From contig NZ_CP136594.1 in assembly GCF_032852305.1 (NCBI RefSeq), positions 1,897,501-1,961,500 on the forward strand: DNA of 64,000 nucleotides. The letters run 5' to 3'. The notes below the pieces were generated by a model. It was not told the DNA's origin and searched no databases. It saw only the letters and a program-made list of their open reading frames with translations. The stretch is from Parasphingorhabdus sp. SCSIO 66989. GTDB taxonomy: Bacteria; Pseudomonadota; Alphaproteobacteria; Sphingomonadales; Sphingomonadaceae. Position numbers and translations under genes: made by a program. This document shows, piece after piece, positions 16,308 through 25,403 of the stretch (position 1 is the stretch's first letter; every line of letters begins with the position of its first letter).

Positions 16308-16975
16308 GTATATTGCTTCAAAAAGGCCTGGGCGGCGGCGGTTTCAGCTTCCTGCTTGCTGCGTCCGGTTGCAGTGACCGAGCCGACAGAGGGGATAGCC
16401 GCTTCAACTGTAAAATGCAGCGCATGGTCAGGCCCAGAGCGTTCGACCAGCGTATATTCCGGCGTTCTGCGTTGGTTGGCCGCAGCCCATTCCTGCAGCA
16501 ATGACTTGGGGTGTTTGTCGGGCGCACCGGCGCTGTCCATCCGTCCTTGCCAATGCTGCATGATGAACTGCTGCGCCGCTTCCATGCCCTGGTCGAGATA
16601 CAGCGCGCCAATCAATGCCTCCATGACGTCACCCAATATATTGTCGCTTTCACGCCCGCCATCATCGCGCGCCTGCTTGCCGAGAATGATATGCGGCGCA
16701 AGATCAAGGCTGCGCGCAACTTCGGCACAGCTGGCGCGGGACACAAGCCGATTCAACCGTGTGGAAAGCTGTCCCTCTGGTTCATCGGGAAATTGCCGAT
16801 AGAGCGCATCCGCAATAGTCAGGCCGAGAACGCGGTCGCCGAGGAATTCAAGGCGTTGATAGTCGTCCCGCTTGCCCGCACTGCCATGGGTGAAAGCGGT
16901 TTCAAACAGCGATGCATCCTTTGCCGGTGCGGGCAGTAAATCGCCGAGAAAACCATCAAGGTCGCTATCGCTCAA
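16304..16975 (-). CDS. rnc: Ribonuclease III
   Basis: The 223-residue enzyme cuts double-stranded RNA, including rRNA precursors. The catalytic signature RLEFLGDRVLGL lies near residue 40 and the second acidic motif GDVMEALIGALYLD near 110. The C-terminal dsRNA-binding domain (KSLLQEWAAANQRRTPEY through GRSKQEAETAAAQAFL) closes the protein. The chosen start is the TTG at 16975-16973, overlapping the lepB stop (TTGA) with GGAGAAGGG just upstream. Upstream extension would add 20 residues read from lepB sequence and exceed family length. Confidence 0.94.
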   Translation of the reverse strand: MSDSDLDGFLGDLLPAPAKDASLFETAFTHGSAGKRDDYQRLEFLGDRVLGLTIADALYRQFPDEPEGQLSTRLNRLVSRASCAEVARSLDLAPHIILGKQARDDGGRESDNILGDVMEALIGALYLDQGMEAAQQFIMQHWQGRMDSAGAPDKHPKSLLQEWAAANQRRTPEYTLVERSGPDHALHFTVEAAIPSVGSVTATGRSKQEAETAAAQAFLKQYT

Positions 16976-17832
16976 AACCCTTCTCCAATGCGATCCCAAC
17001 GGGCGGCAGTGAACCATGTCCACGGCAGGAGCCATGACGCTGAGCCATCGGTGGAGAAAACGGTGAAGGAGGCCTTTCCGACGAGATTCTCCTGCGGGAC
17101 CATGCCAATGCCTTGTCCTGCAACCTGTGGGAAGCGGCTGTCCTGACTGCGGTCGCGATTGTCACCCATCAGGAACATATGTTCCTCCGGCACGGTATAG
17201 ACGCCACTATTGTCGGGGAAACCGGCATTTTGCAGGTCCAGCACCGCATAGCTTTTGCCATTGGGCAGGGTCTCGCGATAGCGCGGATAGCGGCAATGCC
17301 GCGTGCCATCCTCAGCCCGTTCCTCAAATTCCGGCCGGTAACAGGGTTCACCATCATTGGCGCTGATCATATTCTCGGTCACCGGGATGACGAAATCAGA
17401 GAGCTTCTCGCGCGGGACAAGTGTCCCGTTCAGCACCACCTCGCCATTGACGATCTGCACCGTGTCACCGGGCAACCCGATGACGCGCTTGATATAATCG
17501 ACATCATTCACGGGCGGTGCCTTGAACACCACCACATCGCCGCGTTCCGGCTCGCTGGCGAAAATGCGCCCCGGGATTAGCGGCACGGAATAGGGCAGGC
17601 TGTACTTGCTGTAACCATAGGACCATTTGCTGACGAACAGATAGTCACCGATCAGCAACCGTGGCTGCATCGATTCCGACGGAATGTTGAACGGCGAGAA
17701 GACAAAGCTGCGGAAAATCAGAATGACCAGCAACAACTTTATGAGAAATTTGAAGAAATCGGTCCATTCTTCTTTTTGTGTATTGGCCTTTTCGTCCACC
17801 GTTTCGGCAGTTTTGGCACTTTCTTCGCTCAT
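16972..17832 (-). CDS. lepB: Signal peptidase I
   Basis: The 286-residue membrane protein removes Sec signal peptides. A cytoplasmic N terminus is followed by one membrane helix (about residues 27-45). The catalytic serine is S54 in PSESMQP and the general base is K115 in DYIKRVIGLPGD. The conserved GDNRDRSQDSR (box E) is near residue 230. The start at 17832 (MSEESAK) gives the normal N terminus; the frame is open 105 bases further but that part is unlike the family. It leads the lepB-rnc-era operon and is divergent from pgi, 96 bases away. Confidence 0.95.
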   Translation of the reverse strand: MSEESAKTAETVDEKANTQKEEWTDFFKFLIKLLLVILIFRSFVFSPFNIPSESMQPRLLIGDYLFVSKWSYGYSKYSLPYSVPLIPGRIFASEPERGDVVVFKAPPVNDVDYIKRVIGLPGDTVQIVNGEVVLNGTLVPREKLSDFVIPVTENMISANDGEPCYRPEFEERAEDGTRHCRYPRYRETLPNGKSYAVLDLQNAGFPDNSGVYTVPEEHMFLMGDNRDRSQDSRFPQVAGQGIGMVPQENLVGKASFTVFSTDGSASWLLPWTWFTAARWDRIGEGF

Positions 17833-17928
17833 TCTTTGGCCCTTGTTGACTTTATGCCCGCTTTGGCGGCATGGCCCGACAAGGTCAAGCGGCGTCATGC
17901 CCGGCCAGTTTCTGCATGGAGTATCGAA

Positions 17929-19443
17929 ATGACGCAATCATGGGCATGGTTGGATAAAGCCGCTGCCGCAAGCACGCCGATCGAGGATATGTTCGCGGAA
18001 GACTCAGAGCGGCTTTCGCGCCTCTCGCTCGACGTTAATTGCGGCGATGCCACGCTCTATTTTGATTTCAGTAAGACGCATCTGACGACTGATGATGTGG
18101 GCAGGTTCGCCGAGATGGCTGAGAAGTTTCATCTTTCAGCCGCACGGGAGCGGTTATTTGGTGGCGAGGTGATTAATATTACCGAAGAGCGGGCAGCTGA
18201 GCACAGTGCTGAGCGCGGCACCGGAGCCACTGAGGCGGTAGAGCGTGCCTTTAGCCTGCGACAACGCATGTATGGGCTGGTGGGCGCTATTCAGGCCGGG
18301 GCTTTTGGCGAGATCAAGCATCTTATCCATATCGGCATTGGCGGGTCGGCGCTGGGGCCGGATATGCTGTACGACGCCCTGGCGCGTGAGGATGCACAAT
18401 GCGATGTTCATATCGTCTCCAATGTGGATGGCGCGGCGCTGGCAGAGGCGTTTGCCGCCTGTGATCCGCAGACAACCATGATCGCCATCGCTTCCAAGAC
18501 ATTCACCACGACCGAAACACTGCGCAATGCGGAAAGCGCGGTGAACTGGCTCAAGCAAGAGGGTGTCGAAGACCCCTATGGCCGTTGCATTGCGCTCACC
18601 GCCGCGCCGGAAAAAGCGAGCGAATGGGGCATTGATGATGCGCGCATCTTGCCATTTTCCGAAACCGTAGGCGGTCGCTATTCGCTATGGTCATCCATTG
18701 GCTTTCCCTTCGCTCTGGCGGGCGGGCAAGAAGCGTTTGACGCACTGCTGGCCGGCGCTGCGGCGATGGATGCGCATTTCCGCGACGCGCCTTTTGAACG
18801 CAACGCGCCGATCCTTGCTGCTTGCGTCGATCAATATTATGCGCGCGGTCGCAAGGCGCAAACGCGGGCGATATTCGCCTATGATGAGCGGCTGCGGCTG
18901 CTGCCTGATTATCTTCAGCAATTGGAGATGGAGAGTAATGGTAAGTCAGTGACGCTCAACGGTGACGTGGTTGATGTACCGACAGCCGCGATAAGCTGGG
19001 GCGGGGTCGGCACCGATGCGCAACATGCCGTTTTCCAGTTACTGCATCAGGGTACGCATATTCTGCCGATCGAATTTGTCGCCAGCGCAGAGCCGGGTCA
19101 TGATCTCGACCCGGAACATCATGCGATATTGCTCTCCAACTGCTTCGCCCAAGGCGCGGCATTGATGCAGGGCAGGGCATCGGATGACCCACACCGCCAT
19201 TATGGTGGTGATCGACCCTCAACCACCATCTTGCTCGATGATGTGTCACCCGCAGCTCTGGGCGCATTGATCGCCTTTTATGAGCACCGCGTTTTTGCCA
19301 ATGCGGTGTTTATGAACATCAACCCGTTTGACCAGTTCGGTGTTGAATTGGGCAAAGCAATCGCCAAATCCATAGCAACTGATGCCGATACGGCATTTGA
19401 TCCCTCAACACAGGCGCTGCTGAGCCGCGTTGGCTTGCAATAA
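17929..19443 (+). CDS. pgi: Glucose-6-phosphate isomerase
   Basis: The 504-residue enzyme interconverts glucose-6-phosphate and fructose-6-phosphate. Family segments include HIGIGGSALGPDML (about residue 135), ASKTFTTTETL, GRYSLWSSIGFPFAL (near 250), QQLEMESNGKS (near 330), the catalytic-region GGVGTDAQHAVFQLLHQGT and NPFDQFGVELGK. The start is the ATG at 17929 with GGAG 7 bases upstream. Earlier in-frame codons lie in the lepB promoter region. gor follows after 30 bases and may be co-transcribed, linking hexose phosphate flow and NADPH use. Confidence 0.96.
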   Translation: MTQSWAWLDKAAAASTPIEDMFAEDSERLSRLSLDVNCGDATLYFDFSKTHLTTDDVGRFAEMAEKFHLSAARERLFGGEVINITEERAAEHSAERGTGATEAVERAFSLRQRMYGLVGAIQAGAFGEIKHLIHIGIGGSALGPDMLYDALAREDAQCDVHIVSNVDGAALAEAFAACDPQTTMIAIASKTFTTTETLRNAESAVNWLKQEGVEDPYGRCIALTAAPEKASEWGIDDARILPFSETVGGRYSLWSSIGFPFALAGGQEAFDALLAGAAAMDAHFRDAPFERNAPILAACVDQYYARGRKAQTRAIFAYDERLRLLPDYLQQLEMESNGKSVTLNGDVVDVPTAAISWGGVGTDAQHAVFQLLHQGTHILPIEFVASAEPGHDLDPEHHAILLSNCFAQGAALMQGRASDDPHRHYGGDRPSTTILLDDVSPAALGALIAFYEHRVFANAVFMNINPFDQFGVELGKAIAKSIATDADTAFDPSTQALLSRVGLQ

Positions 19444-19473
19444 CCAGCCGCCGATAGAAGGAATCCGAAGATT

Positions 19474-20823
19474 ATGACCGATTATGATTATGACCTGTTT
19501 GTCATTGGCGCCGGCTCGGGCGGTGTCCGTGCTGCGCGGGTTTCTGCCTCGTTTGGCGCCAAAGTCGCCGTTGCCGAAGAGTATCGCGTTGGCGGCACCT
19601 GCGTTATCCGTGGCTGTGTGCCGAAAAAGATGCTGGTCTATGGTTCGCACTTCTCTGAAGAGCTGGAAGACGGCAAGAATTTTGGCTGGACGTGGGACAA
19701 TGCCCGGTTTGACTGGCACACCCTGCGCGATCATGTCCTGAAAGATGTGGATCGATTGAACAGTGCCTATACCGATACGCTGCAAAACCATGATGTTGAG
19801 ATCATCCTGGAGCGCGCCGAGATTGCCGGACCCCATGAAGTCAAGCTGGCCAGCGGCAAAACGGTTACGGCGAAATATATCCTGATCGCCACCGGTGCAT
19901 GGCCGGTTATTTCGGATTTTCCGGGCAGCGAACATATGTCGACCTCGAACGATATGTTCCATCTCGAGAAGCTGCCCAATCTCGTCATCATTTCCGGCGG
20001 CGGTTACATTGCCAATGAATTTGCCGGGATTTTCAATGGTCTTGGTAGCGAGGTGTTTGTCGTCAACCGCTCTGATGTGATCCTGCGCGGTTATGACGAA
20101 AGCCTCCGTGACCGCCTGCTGCAGATCGGCATGAGCAAGGGCATCAACTATCGTTTCAACTGCACCTTCGACAAGATAGAGAAGCGCGAAGATGGCGCGC
20201 TCGATGTCTATATGGATGGCCGTGAGATGCCGGTTGTCGCCGACGTCGTGCTGGCTGCAACCGGACGACGCCCGAAAATCGAGGGCCTAGGTTTGGAAAA
20301 TGCGGGTGTCGAGATCAGCGATGATGGTGCGATTAAGGTTGATGAATATAGCCGCACCAATGTTGAGAGCATCTATGCCGTTGGTGATGTCACCGACCGG
20401 GTACAGCTGACCCCTGTCGCCATTCGCGAGGGTCAGGCTTTTGCCGAGACGGTGTTTAACAACAATCCGAAAACGGTGGACTATAACTGCATCCCGTCCG
20501 CGGTATTCTCGCAGCCGCCGATTGCCTCAGTCGGCCTCACCGAAGGCGAAGCACGCAATCGCTATGGCAATATCCGTGTCTATTCCTCGGATTTCCGCGC
20601 CATGCGCAATGTCTTTGCTGATAGGCATGAGCGCAGCCTCTACAAAATGGTAGTCGAGCATCCGACCGGCAAAATCCTGGGTCTGCATATGATCGGTCCT
20701 GATGCACCGGAAATCTTGCAGGCGGCGGCTGTTGCGGTGAAGGCGGGCCTCACCAAGGATGATTTTGACGCGACGGTTGCGCTGCACCCCAGCATGGCCG
20801 AGGAACTGGTCTTGCTGAAATAG
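19474..20823 (+). CDS. gor: Glutathione-disulfide reductase
   Basis: The 449-residue FAD flavoprotein reduces glutathione disulfide with NADPH. FAD-binding GAGSGGVRAARV is at residues 12-23, and the redox pair is C43 and C48 in GGTCVIRGCVPKK. The nucleotide-binding SGGGYIANEFAGIF is near 175, YAVGDVTDRVQLTPVA near 305, and the C-terminal catalytic LHPSMAEE near 440. The IRG variant of the redox motif is typical of the plant/alphaproteobacterial glutathione reductase branch rather than of Lpd or Mer. AAGGAA precedes the ATG. Confidence 0.95.
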   Translation: MTDYDYDLFVIGAGSGGVRAARVSASFGAKVAVAEEYRVGGTCVIRGCVPKKMLVYGSHFSEELEDGKNFGWTWDNARFDWHTLRDHVLKDVDRLNSAYTDTLQNHDVEIILERAEIAGPHEVKLASGKTVTAKYILIATGAWPVISDFPGSEHMSTSNDMFHLEKLPNLVIISGGGYIANEFAGIFNGLGSEVFVVNRSDVILRGYDESLRDRLLQIGMSKGINYRFNCTFDKIEKREDGALDVYMDGREMPVVADVVLAATGRRPKIEGLGLENAGVEISDDGAIKVDEYSRTNVESIYAVGDVTDRVQLTPVAIREGQAFAETVFNNNPKTVDYNCIPSAVFSQPPIASVGLTEGEARNRYGNIRVYSSDFRAMRNVFADRHERSLYKMVVEHPTGKILGLHMIGPDAPEILQAAAVAVKAGLTKDDFDATVALHPSMAEELVLLK

Positions 20824-20868
20824 GCAGCACCTATTACGGTCATGGCTTAATCCTGAAAGGAGAGAGCC

Positions 20869-21897
20869 ATGACCGAGCAGCGCGTTCTGGTAACCGGCGG
20901 TACCGGCTATATTGGCGGCGAATTGATCGACCAGCTTTTGAAGAAAGGCTGGGCAGTCAACACCACGGTTCGCTCAAAAGCAAAAAGCGAGAGCAGATTG
21001 CGCAATCGCTGGCCGGATGCGGGCGACAGGTTGCAAATATTCGAAGCCGATCTGATGTCCGATAGTGGCTGGGCCGAGGCCAATCAGGGCTGCACCCATG
21101 TCGCGCATGTCGCTTCACCTTTCCCTATGGCGGTGCCGAGCAATGCCGATGAACTGATCGTCCCGGCGCGCGAAGGCACATTGCGCGCCTTGCGCTTTGC
21201 CAAAGATGCGGGCGTCACCCGCTTTGTTCAGACCAGTTCAGCAGCCGCAATTGCCTATGGCCATGGCGGAGCCAAGACGCTTTTTGACCAGAATGACTGG
21301 ACCAATCTCGACGCGCCCAATGTCGCGCCCTATATCCAGTCCAAGACCGTTGCCGAACGCGCGGCGCGTGATTGGGTCTTGGAAAACGCGCCCGAGATGG
21401 AGTTTTGTTCGGTTAATCCGGTGGCTGTGCTTGGCCCGGTCGAGAATGATGATCTATCTACCTCGGTCGAGATGATCAAAATGCTTATGGATGGCTCGGT
21501 GCCGCTCATCCCCAATATGGGAATAGGCGTGGTTGATGTGCGCGACGTTGCTAAAACGCATCTGTTGGCGCTTGAAGCGCCTGCGGAAACCGTAAATGGC
21601 GAGCGTTTCCCCGCCAGCCAGAGTTTTTTATGGATGGCCGATATGGCCGCAACACTGCGCCAGCGTGTGCCGGAGCATGCCAAGAAGGTTCCTACCGGAA
21701 ATATGCCGGATTTTCTGGTCAAGATTCTCGCGCTGTTTATGGCCGAGATGAAACAGGTCAAAGGTGAGCTTGGCAATTTGCGCGATGTTGACGGCAGCCA
21801 TACCACCAAAACGCTAGGCTTTGATTATATCCCTGCAGAACAGTCGATTGAGGACACGGCGCGCAGTCTGGTCGCGCATGGCATCATAAAGGGCTGA
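20869..21897 (+). CDS. NAD-dependent epimerase/dehydratase (dihydroflavonol reductase-like)
   Basis: The 342-residue extended short-chain dehydrogenase has the Rossmann motif [13 protein letters not shown] at residues 8-20. The segment [12 protein letters not shown] and the catalytic [12 protein letters not shown] (Y-x3-K) near residue 155 are clear. [11 protein letters not shown] supplies the serine. This arrangement is typical of the dihydroflavonol-4-reductase/aldehyde reductase subgroup, which reduces carbonyls; the real substrate is unknown. A strong ribosome site (GGAGAGAG) precedes the ATG. It lies between gor and pccB with no obvious functional tie. Confidence 0.85.
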   Translation: MTEQRVLVTGGTGYIGGELIDQLLKKGWAVNTTVRSKAKSESRLRNRWPDAGDRLQIFEADLMSDSGWAEANQGCTHVAHVASPFPMAVPSNADELIVPAREGTLRALRFAKDAGVTRFVQTSSAAAIAYGHGGAKTLFDQNDWTNLDAPNVAPYIQSKTVAERAARDWVLENAPEMEFCSVNPVAVLGPVENDDLSTSVEMIKMLMDGSVPLIPNMGIGVVDVRDVAKTHLLALEAPAETVNGERFPASQSFLWMADMAATLRQRVPEHAKKVPTGNMPDFLVKILALFMAEMKQVKGELGNLRDVDGSHTTKTLGFDYIPAEQSIEDTARSLVAHGIIKG

Positions 21898-21906
21898 CAG
21901 GCCTTG

Positions 21907-21922
21907 CCAGCCCTTTGGCTGG
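21907..21922 (+). terminator. Short hairpin after the epimerase gene (weak terminator)
   Basis: ccagcc (21907-21912), loop cttt and ggctgg (21917-21922) form a perfect 6-bp stem 9 bases after the stop. No T-run follows, so it may be only an mRNA end stabiliser. Confidence 0.3.
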
Positions 21923-21967
21923 GCCGTATCGCAACAGCATAATTTCAAAGAGCAAGAGGGTGCATCT

Positions 21968-23500
21968 ATGCAGGATATTATCGAGGCGCTGGAAGCCAAG
22001 CGCGAAGCGGCGCATCTGGGCGGTGGTCAGAAACGGATCGACGCCCAGCATGCCAAGGGCAAGCTGACCGCGCGCGAACGTCTCGATATCCTGCTTGATC
22101 CGGACAGCTTTGAAGAGCTTGACCAATATGTCGAGCATAATTGCACCGATTTCGGCATGGCGGATCAGAAGATCCCCGGCGATGGTGTTGTCACCGGATC
22201 GGGCACGATCAATGGCCGTTTGGTCTATGTCTTCAGCCAGGACTTCACTGTATTCGGCGGCTCGCTGTCCGAACGCCATGCAGAGAAAATCTGCAAGGTG
22301 ATGGACATGGCGATGAAGGTCGGCGCGCCGGTTATTGGTCTGAATGACTCGGGCGGTGCGCGTATTCAGGAAGGTGTCGCATCCCTGGGTGGCTATGCCG
22401 AAGTGTTCCAGCGCAATGTGCTCGCAAGCGGTGTGGTGCCGCAATTGTCGCTGATCATGGGGCCGTGTGCTGGTGGTGCGGTTTATTCGCCCGCGATGAC
22501 CGACTTTATCTTCATGGTGAAGGACTCGAGCTACATGTTCGTCACCGGCCCCGATGTGGTCAAGACGGTGACCAATGAGGTGGTGACGCAGGAAGAGCTG
22601 GGTGGGGCGGTGACGCACACCACCAAAACCTCAGTCGCAGATGTCGCCTATGACAATGATATCGAGGCGCTGCTGGCGGCGCGGCGCATGATTGACTTTC
22701 TGCCGCTCTCCAATCGCGAGGATGTTCCCGAACGCCCCACCGCCGATGCCTGGGACCGGATTGAGGACAGCCTTGATACGCTGATCCCCGATAACCCCAA
22801 CCAGCCCTATGATATGCATGAGCTGATCCGCAAGACACTCGACGAAGGGGATTTCTTCGAGATTCAGCCAGCACATGCGGCCAATATCATCTGCGGTTTT
22901 GGCCGGGTGGAGGGGCGCACTGTCGGTGTGGTTGCCAATCAGCCGATGGTGCTTGCCGGCTGTCTCGATATCGGCGCGTCGAAAAAGGCCGGGCGCTTTG
23001 TCCGCTTCTGCGATGCTTTTGATATTCCGATCATCACCTTTGTCGATGTGCCGGGCTTCCTGCCGGGCACGGCGCAGGAATATGGCGGCATTATCAAACA
23101 TGGCGCGAAACTGCTCTTCGCCTATGCCGAGGCGACGGTGCCGAAAATCACCGTCATCACCCGCAAGGCCTATGGCGGCGCCTATGATGTGATGGCCTCA
23201 AAGCATCTGCGCGGAGACCTCAACTATGCCTGGCCCAGCGCCGAAATCGCGGTGATGGGCGCAAAAGGCGCGGTGGAGATTATCTTTCGCAAGGAGATGG
23301 GCGATCCGGAAAAGATCGCCGAGCGCACCAAGGAATATGAAGACCGCTTCGCCAACCCGTTTGTGGCGGCGGCCAAGGGCTTTATCGACGAGGTGATTAT
23401 GCCGCATTCGACGCGGAAACGGATCGCGCTGGGGCTACGCAAGCTGCGCAACAAGCAGCTGGAGAACCCCTGGAAGAAGCATGATAATATTCCGCTATGA
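21968..23500 (+). CDS. pccB: Propionyl-CoA carboxylase beta subunit (carboxyltransferase)
   Basis: The 510-residue biotin-dependent carboxyltransferase moves CO2 from carboxybiotin on PccA to propionyl-CoA. Family segments are [14 protein letters not shown] near residue 36, [71 protein letters not shown] near 355 and [14 protein letters not shown] near 400. RBS is AGAGGG. It opens a long plus-strand region ending with pccA at 34143. In related bacteria pccB and pccA are similarly separated by mutase and biotin genes. Acetyl-CoA carboxylation is a possible side activity. Confidence 0.95.
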   Translation: MQDIIEALEAKREAAHLGGGQKRIDAQHAKGKLTARERLDILLDPDSFEELDQYVEHNCTDFGMADQKIPGDGVVTGSGTINGRLVYVFSQDFTVFGGSLSERHAEKICKVMDMAMKVGAPVIGLNDSGGARIQEGVASLGGYAEVFQRNVLASGVVPQLSLIMGPCAGGAVYSPAMTDFIFMVKDSSYMFVTGPDVVKTVTNEVVTQEELGGAVTHTTKTSVADVAYDNDIEALLAARRMIDFLPLSNREDVPERPTADAWDRIEDSLDTLIPDNPNQPYDMHELIRKTLDEGDFFEIQPAHAANIICGFGRVEGRTVGVVANQPMVLAGCLDIGASKKAGRFVRFCDAFDIPIITFVDVPGFLPGTAQEYGGIIKHGAKLLFAYAEATVPKITVITRKAYGGAYDVMASKHLRGDLNYAWPSAEIAVMGAKGAVEIIFRKEMGDPEKIAERTKEYEDRFANPFVAAAKGFIDEVIMPHSTRKRIALGLRKLRNKQLENPWKKHDNIPL

Positions 23501-23757
23501 ACTCCATAGCAGTTATCTTTGGTATCGTCTCTTTGGGGATATCTTACATAGGGTCTAAAACCCTCATTAATGGGCTTAAGACTGGCCAAATGTACTTCAT
23601 TGTTCCGAAGCTATTTCACGCAGGGCAATTTGGTCCTTTCGATAGGCAAGACACTCCATTTTTCTTCTGGATTTCAACGTTGTGGGCAAGTTTTTTTAGT
23701 TCAGCCTTTGTCTTCTGGTTGATTTCATATTTGGGAGGCAGGTTTGAAGAATATTAA
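23497..23757 (+). CDS. Small AT-rich membrane protein of unknown function
   Basis: This 86-residue frame begins in the pccB stop (ATGA overlap). Two hydrophobic segments are visible, residues 3-22 ([17 protein letters not shown]) and 55-80 ([20 protein letters not shown]). Codon use is clearly more AT-rich than in pccB and DUF808 on either side. I recognise no family. The overlap and hydrophobicity support a real gene, but no ribosome site of its own is evident. It could be a recent insertion that uses pccB translation. Confidence 0.6.
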   Translation: MNSIAVIFGIVSLGISYIGSKTLINGLKTGQMYFIVPKLFHAGQFGPFDRQDTPFFFWISTLWASFFSSAFVFWLISYLGGRFEEY

Positions 23758-23823
23758 TAGGGACCGAGATCGTTAGATCTTAGTCAAAACTTTGCTCATT
23801 TCCGAACACACACGAGATTTCTA

Positions 23824-24825
23824 ATGCCCTCAGGCCTAGTTGCCCTTCTCGATGATGTAGCCGCCATCGCTAAAGCCGCCGCTGCATCGATCGATGACGC
23901 CGCCGCGATGGCCAAAGTCGCTGCGGCCTCAGCCGATGACATCGGCACAGCCGCAGCGCGGGCAGGGACCAAGACTGCCGGGGTGGTGATTGACGATGCG
24001 GCGGTGACGCCAAGCTATGTCACCGGCTTTTCGCCGGCGCGCGAATTGCCGCTGATCTGGCGCATCGCCAAGGGCTCGTTTTTCAACAAGCTGGTGATCC
24101 TGTTGCCGATTGCGGTGCTGCTTGGCCAGTTTGCGCCGTTTCTGATCCCGATCATTCTGATTATCGGCGGGCTGTTCCTCAGCTACGAGGCGGCGGAAAA
24201 GGTGCTGGAATGGCTCAAGGTCGATGAGACCAATGTGCATGAGGAACCCGCTGTGGCCGTCGGGCCAGAGCGCGAGGAGGAAATGGCATCGGGCGCGATC
24301 CGCACCGACCTGATCCTGTCGGCGGAGATCATGGCCATCGCCCTCTCCGAAGTAGCCGAGGAAGTCTGGTGGCAACAAGCGCTGGTGCTGGCGCTGATCG
24401 GCGTTGCGATTACCGTGGTGGTCTATGGCGCGGTCGCACTGATCGTCAAAATGGATGATATCGGCCTGCATCTCGCCAAGGAAAATACTGGCGCAACCGC
24501 CGCCTTCGGTCGCGGCCTAGTCGCGTTTATGCCCAAGCTGCTGACCACCATCTCGATTGTCGGCACCCTGGCCATGGCCTGGGTCGGCGGCGGATTGCTG
24601 GTGCATAATGCTGCGGTACTGGGCTGGCACGGGCCTGAGCATTGGATTGAGGGGGCAGGGCATTGGCTTTCCGCTATTGCTCCCGCCGGGCTCAGTGGTT
24701 TTGTGGAATGGCTGGTGTTTGCGGTGCTGTCCGGCATATTGGGTATTGCCATCGGCGCGATTATCGCGCCTATCGCGCACAAGCTGCTGCATTCGAGCGA
24801 TCATGAGGAAGAGCAGATTGCTTAA
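23824..24825 (+). CDS. DUF808 family inner membrane protein (YedI-like)
   Basis: The 333-residue protein matches the DUF808 family (E. coli YedI). The N-terminal SGLVALLDDVAAIAKAAAAS, the segment KTAGVVIDDAAVTPSYVTGF and RELPLIWRIAKGSFFNKLVI are family features. About six to seven hydrophobic segments occupy residues 90-325. The charged stretch VDETNVHEEPAVAVGPEREEE separates the first two membrane segments from the rest. The molecular function of this family is unknown. It has no clear Shine-Dalgarno and starts 66 bases after the small membrane protein gene. Confidence 0.88.
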   Translation: MPSGLVALLDDVAAIAKAAAASIDDAAAMAKVAAASADDIGTAAARAGTKTAGVVIDDAAVTPSYVTGFSPARELPLIWRIAKGSFFNKLVILLPIAVLLGQFAPFLIPIILIIGGLFLSYEAAEKVLEWLKVDETNVHEEPAVAVGPEREEEMASGAIRTDLILSAEIMAIALSEVAEEVWWQQALVLALIGVAITVVVYGAVALIVKMDDIGLHLAKENTGATAAFGRGLVAFMPKLLTTISIVGTLAMAWVGGGLLVHNAAVLGWHGPEHWIEGAGHWLSAIAPAGLSGFVEWLVFAVLSGILGIAIGAIIAPIAHKLLHSSDHEEEQIA

Positions 24826-24841
24826 AGGGTGGTGACTGTGC

Positions 24842-24897
24842 TTGAAAATTCTCGCAAAACATTATAATATCCTTATAATGATAAGGAGCTTATAATG
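24842..24897 (+). promoter_or_regulatory. Promoter with overlapping 8-5-8 palindromic operator and a third half-site
   Basis: TTGAAA (24842-24847), a 17-base spacer and TAATAT (24865-24870) form a good promoter. It is overlapped by the perfect palindrome cattataa-tatcc-ttataatg at 24860-24880. The same half-site ttataatg recurs at 24890-24897, so that its last three bases are the ATG of the next gene. The Shine-Dalgarno aaggag at 24883-24888 lies between. The layout predicts autorepression by the ribbon-helix-helix protein encoded immediately downstream. Confidence 0.75.
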
Positions 24898-25194
24898 CAC
24901 AATGAGCGTGTTACCTATTTGACCAGCGCGGAACGTAAGGCAGAACTCGAAGCCTTTGCCAAGGCGCGCGGCGAATCCGTTGGCAGCGTGCTGCGCGAAG
25001 CTACCGCGCGCTATATAGCGGAGCCGCAATCTGGCCCTACACCAGAAGAGGAAGAGGCGCTGAAAGCGCTTGTTAATGAGGTTAACGACGCTATCCCGCT
25101 TATGAATGCTTCACTTGAAGATATGAGCAAAACCATCCGCAAGACCCGCAGCAAACTTGACAAGACATTGCGCGAGGCAGGAATCCGCAAATGA
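24895..25194 (+). CDS. Ribbon-helix-helix type DNA-binding protein with coiled-coil tail
   Basis: The 99-residue protein has an N-terminal ribbon-helix-helix pattern. A short strand (RVTYLTS) is followed by helix A (SAERKAELEAFAKARG) and helix B after ESVGSVLREATARYIAE. Residues 50-95 are a charged helix (EEEEALKALVNEVNDAIP and SKTIRKTRSKLDKTLRE) likely to form a coiled coil. RHH proteins bind palindromes as dimers or tetramers, and a palindrome overlaps this gene's promoter. The stop overlaps the next gene (ATGA). Unlike a classical antitoxin, its partner shows no toxin fold. The regulator role is inference. Confidence 0.78.
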   Translation: MHNERVTYLTSAERKAELEAFAKARGESVGSVLREATARYIAEPQSGPTPEEEEALKALVNEVNDAIPLMNASLEDMSKTIRKTRSKLDKTLREAGIRK

Positions 25195-25403
25195 GCAGTT
25201 TTTCAGATGCGTTAGGCGCGCTGAAAAATGTCCTTCTTCTGCAAGATAATATGAGTCAGGTGCGACAGGATATTGCTGATCTGACCGACGATGTGGATGA
25301 CCTGAATGATTATGTTGTCTCGATAGACAAACGTGTCGTCCGCATTGAAACCATGATCGAGATGTCGCAGAACGCACCTTCACAGAAAAGGTTGGAAGAA
25401 TGA
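25191..25403 (+). CDS. Small coiled-coil protein paired with the RHH protein
   Basis: The 70-residue protein is almost wholly one amphipathic helix with heptad-like spacing, for example LLLQDNMSQVRQDIADL, then DDVDDLNDYVVSIDKRVVRIE. It has no signal peptide, membrane segment, cysteine or catalytic motif. The gene overlaps both its neighbours by 4 bases, with the RHH gene upstream and mce downstream, so all three are translated together. The likely role is to bind the coiled-coil tail of the RHH protein; this is inference. I recognise no family name. Confidence 0.7.
   Translation: MSSFSDALGALKNVLLLQDNMSQVRQDIADLTDDVDDLNDYVVSIDKRVVRIETMIEMSQNAPSQKRLEE

Noticed and set aside
16976-17035. Upstream extension of rnc into lepB
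   Set aside because: The TTG overlapping the lepB stop gives normal RNase III length and a ribosome site; upstream codons are lepB in another frame.
24895-25403. Classical toxin-antitoxin module
   Set aside because: The RHH protein fits an antitoxin, but the second protein is a plain coiled coil without RelE, PIN, MazF or similar features.
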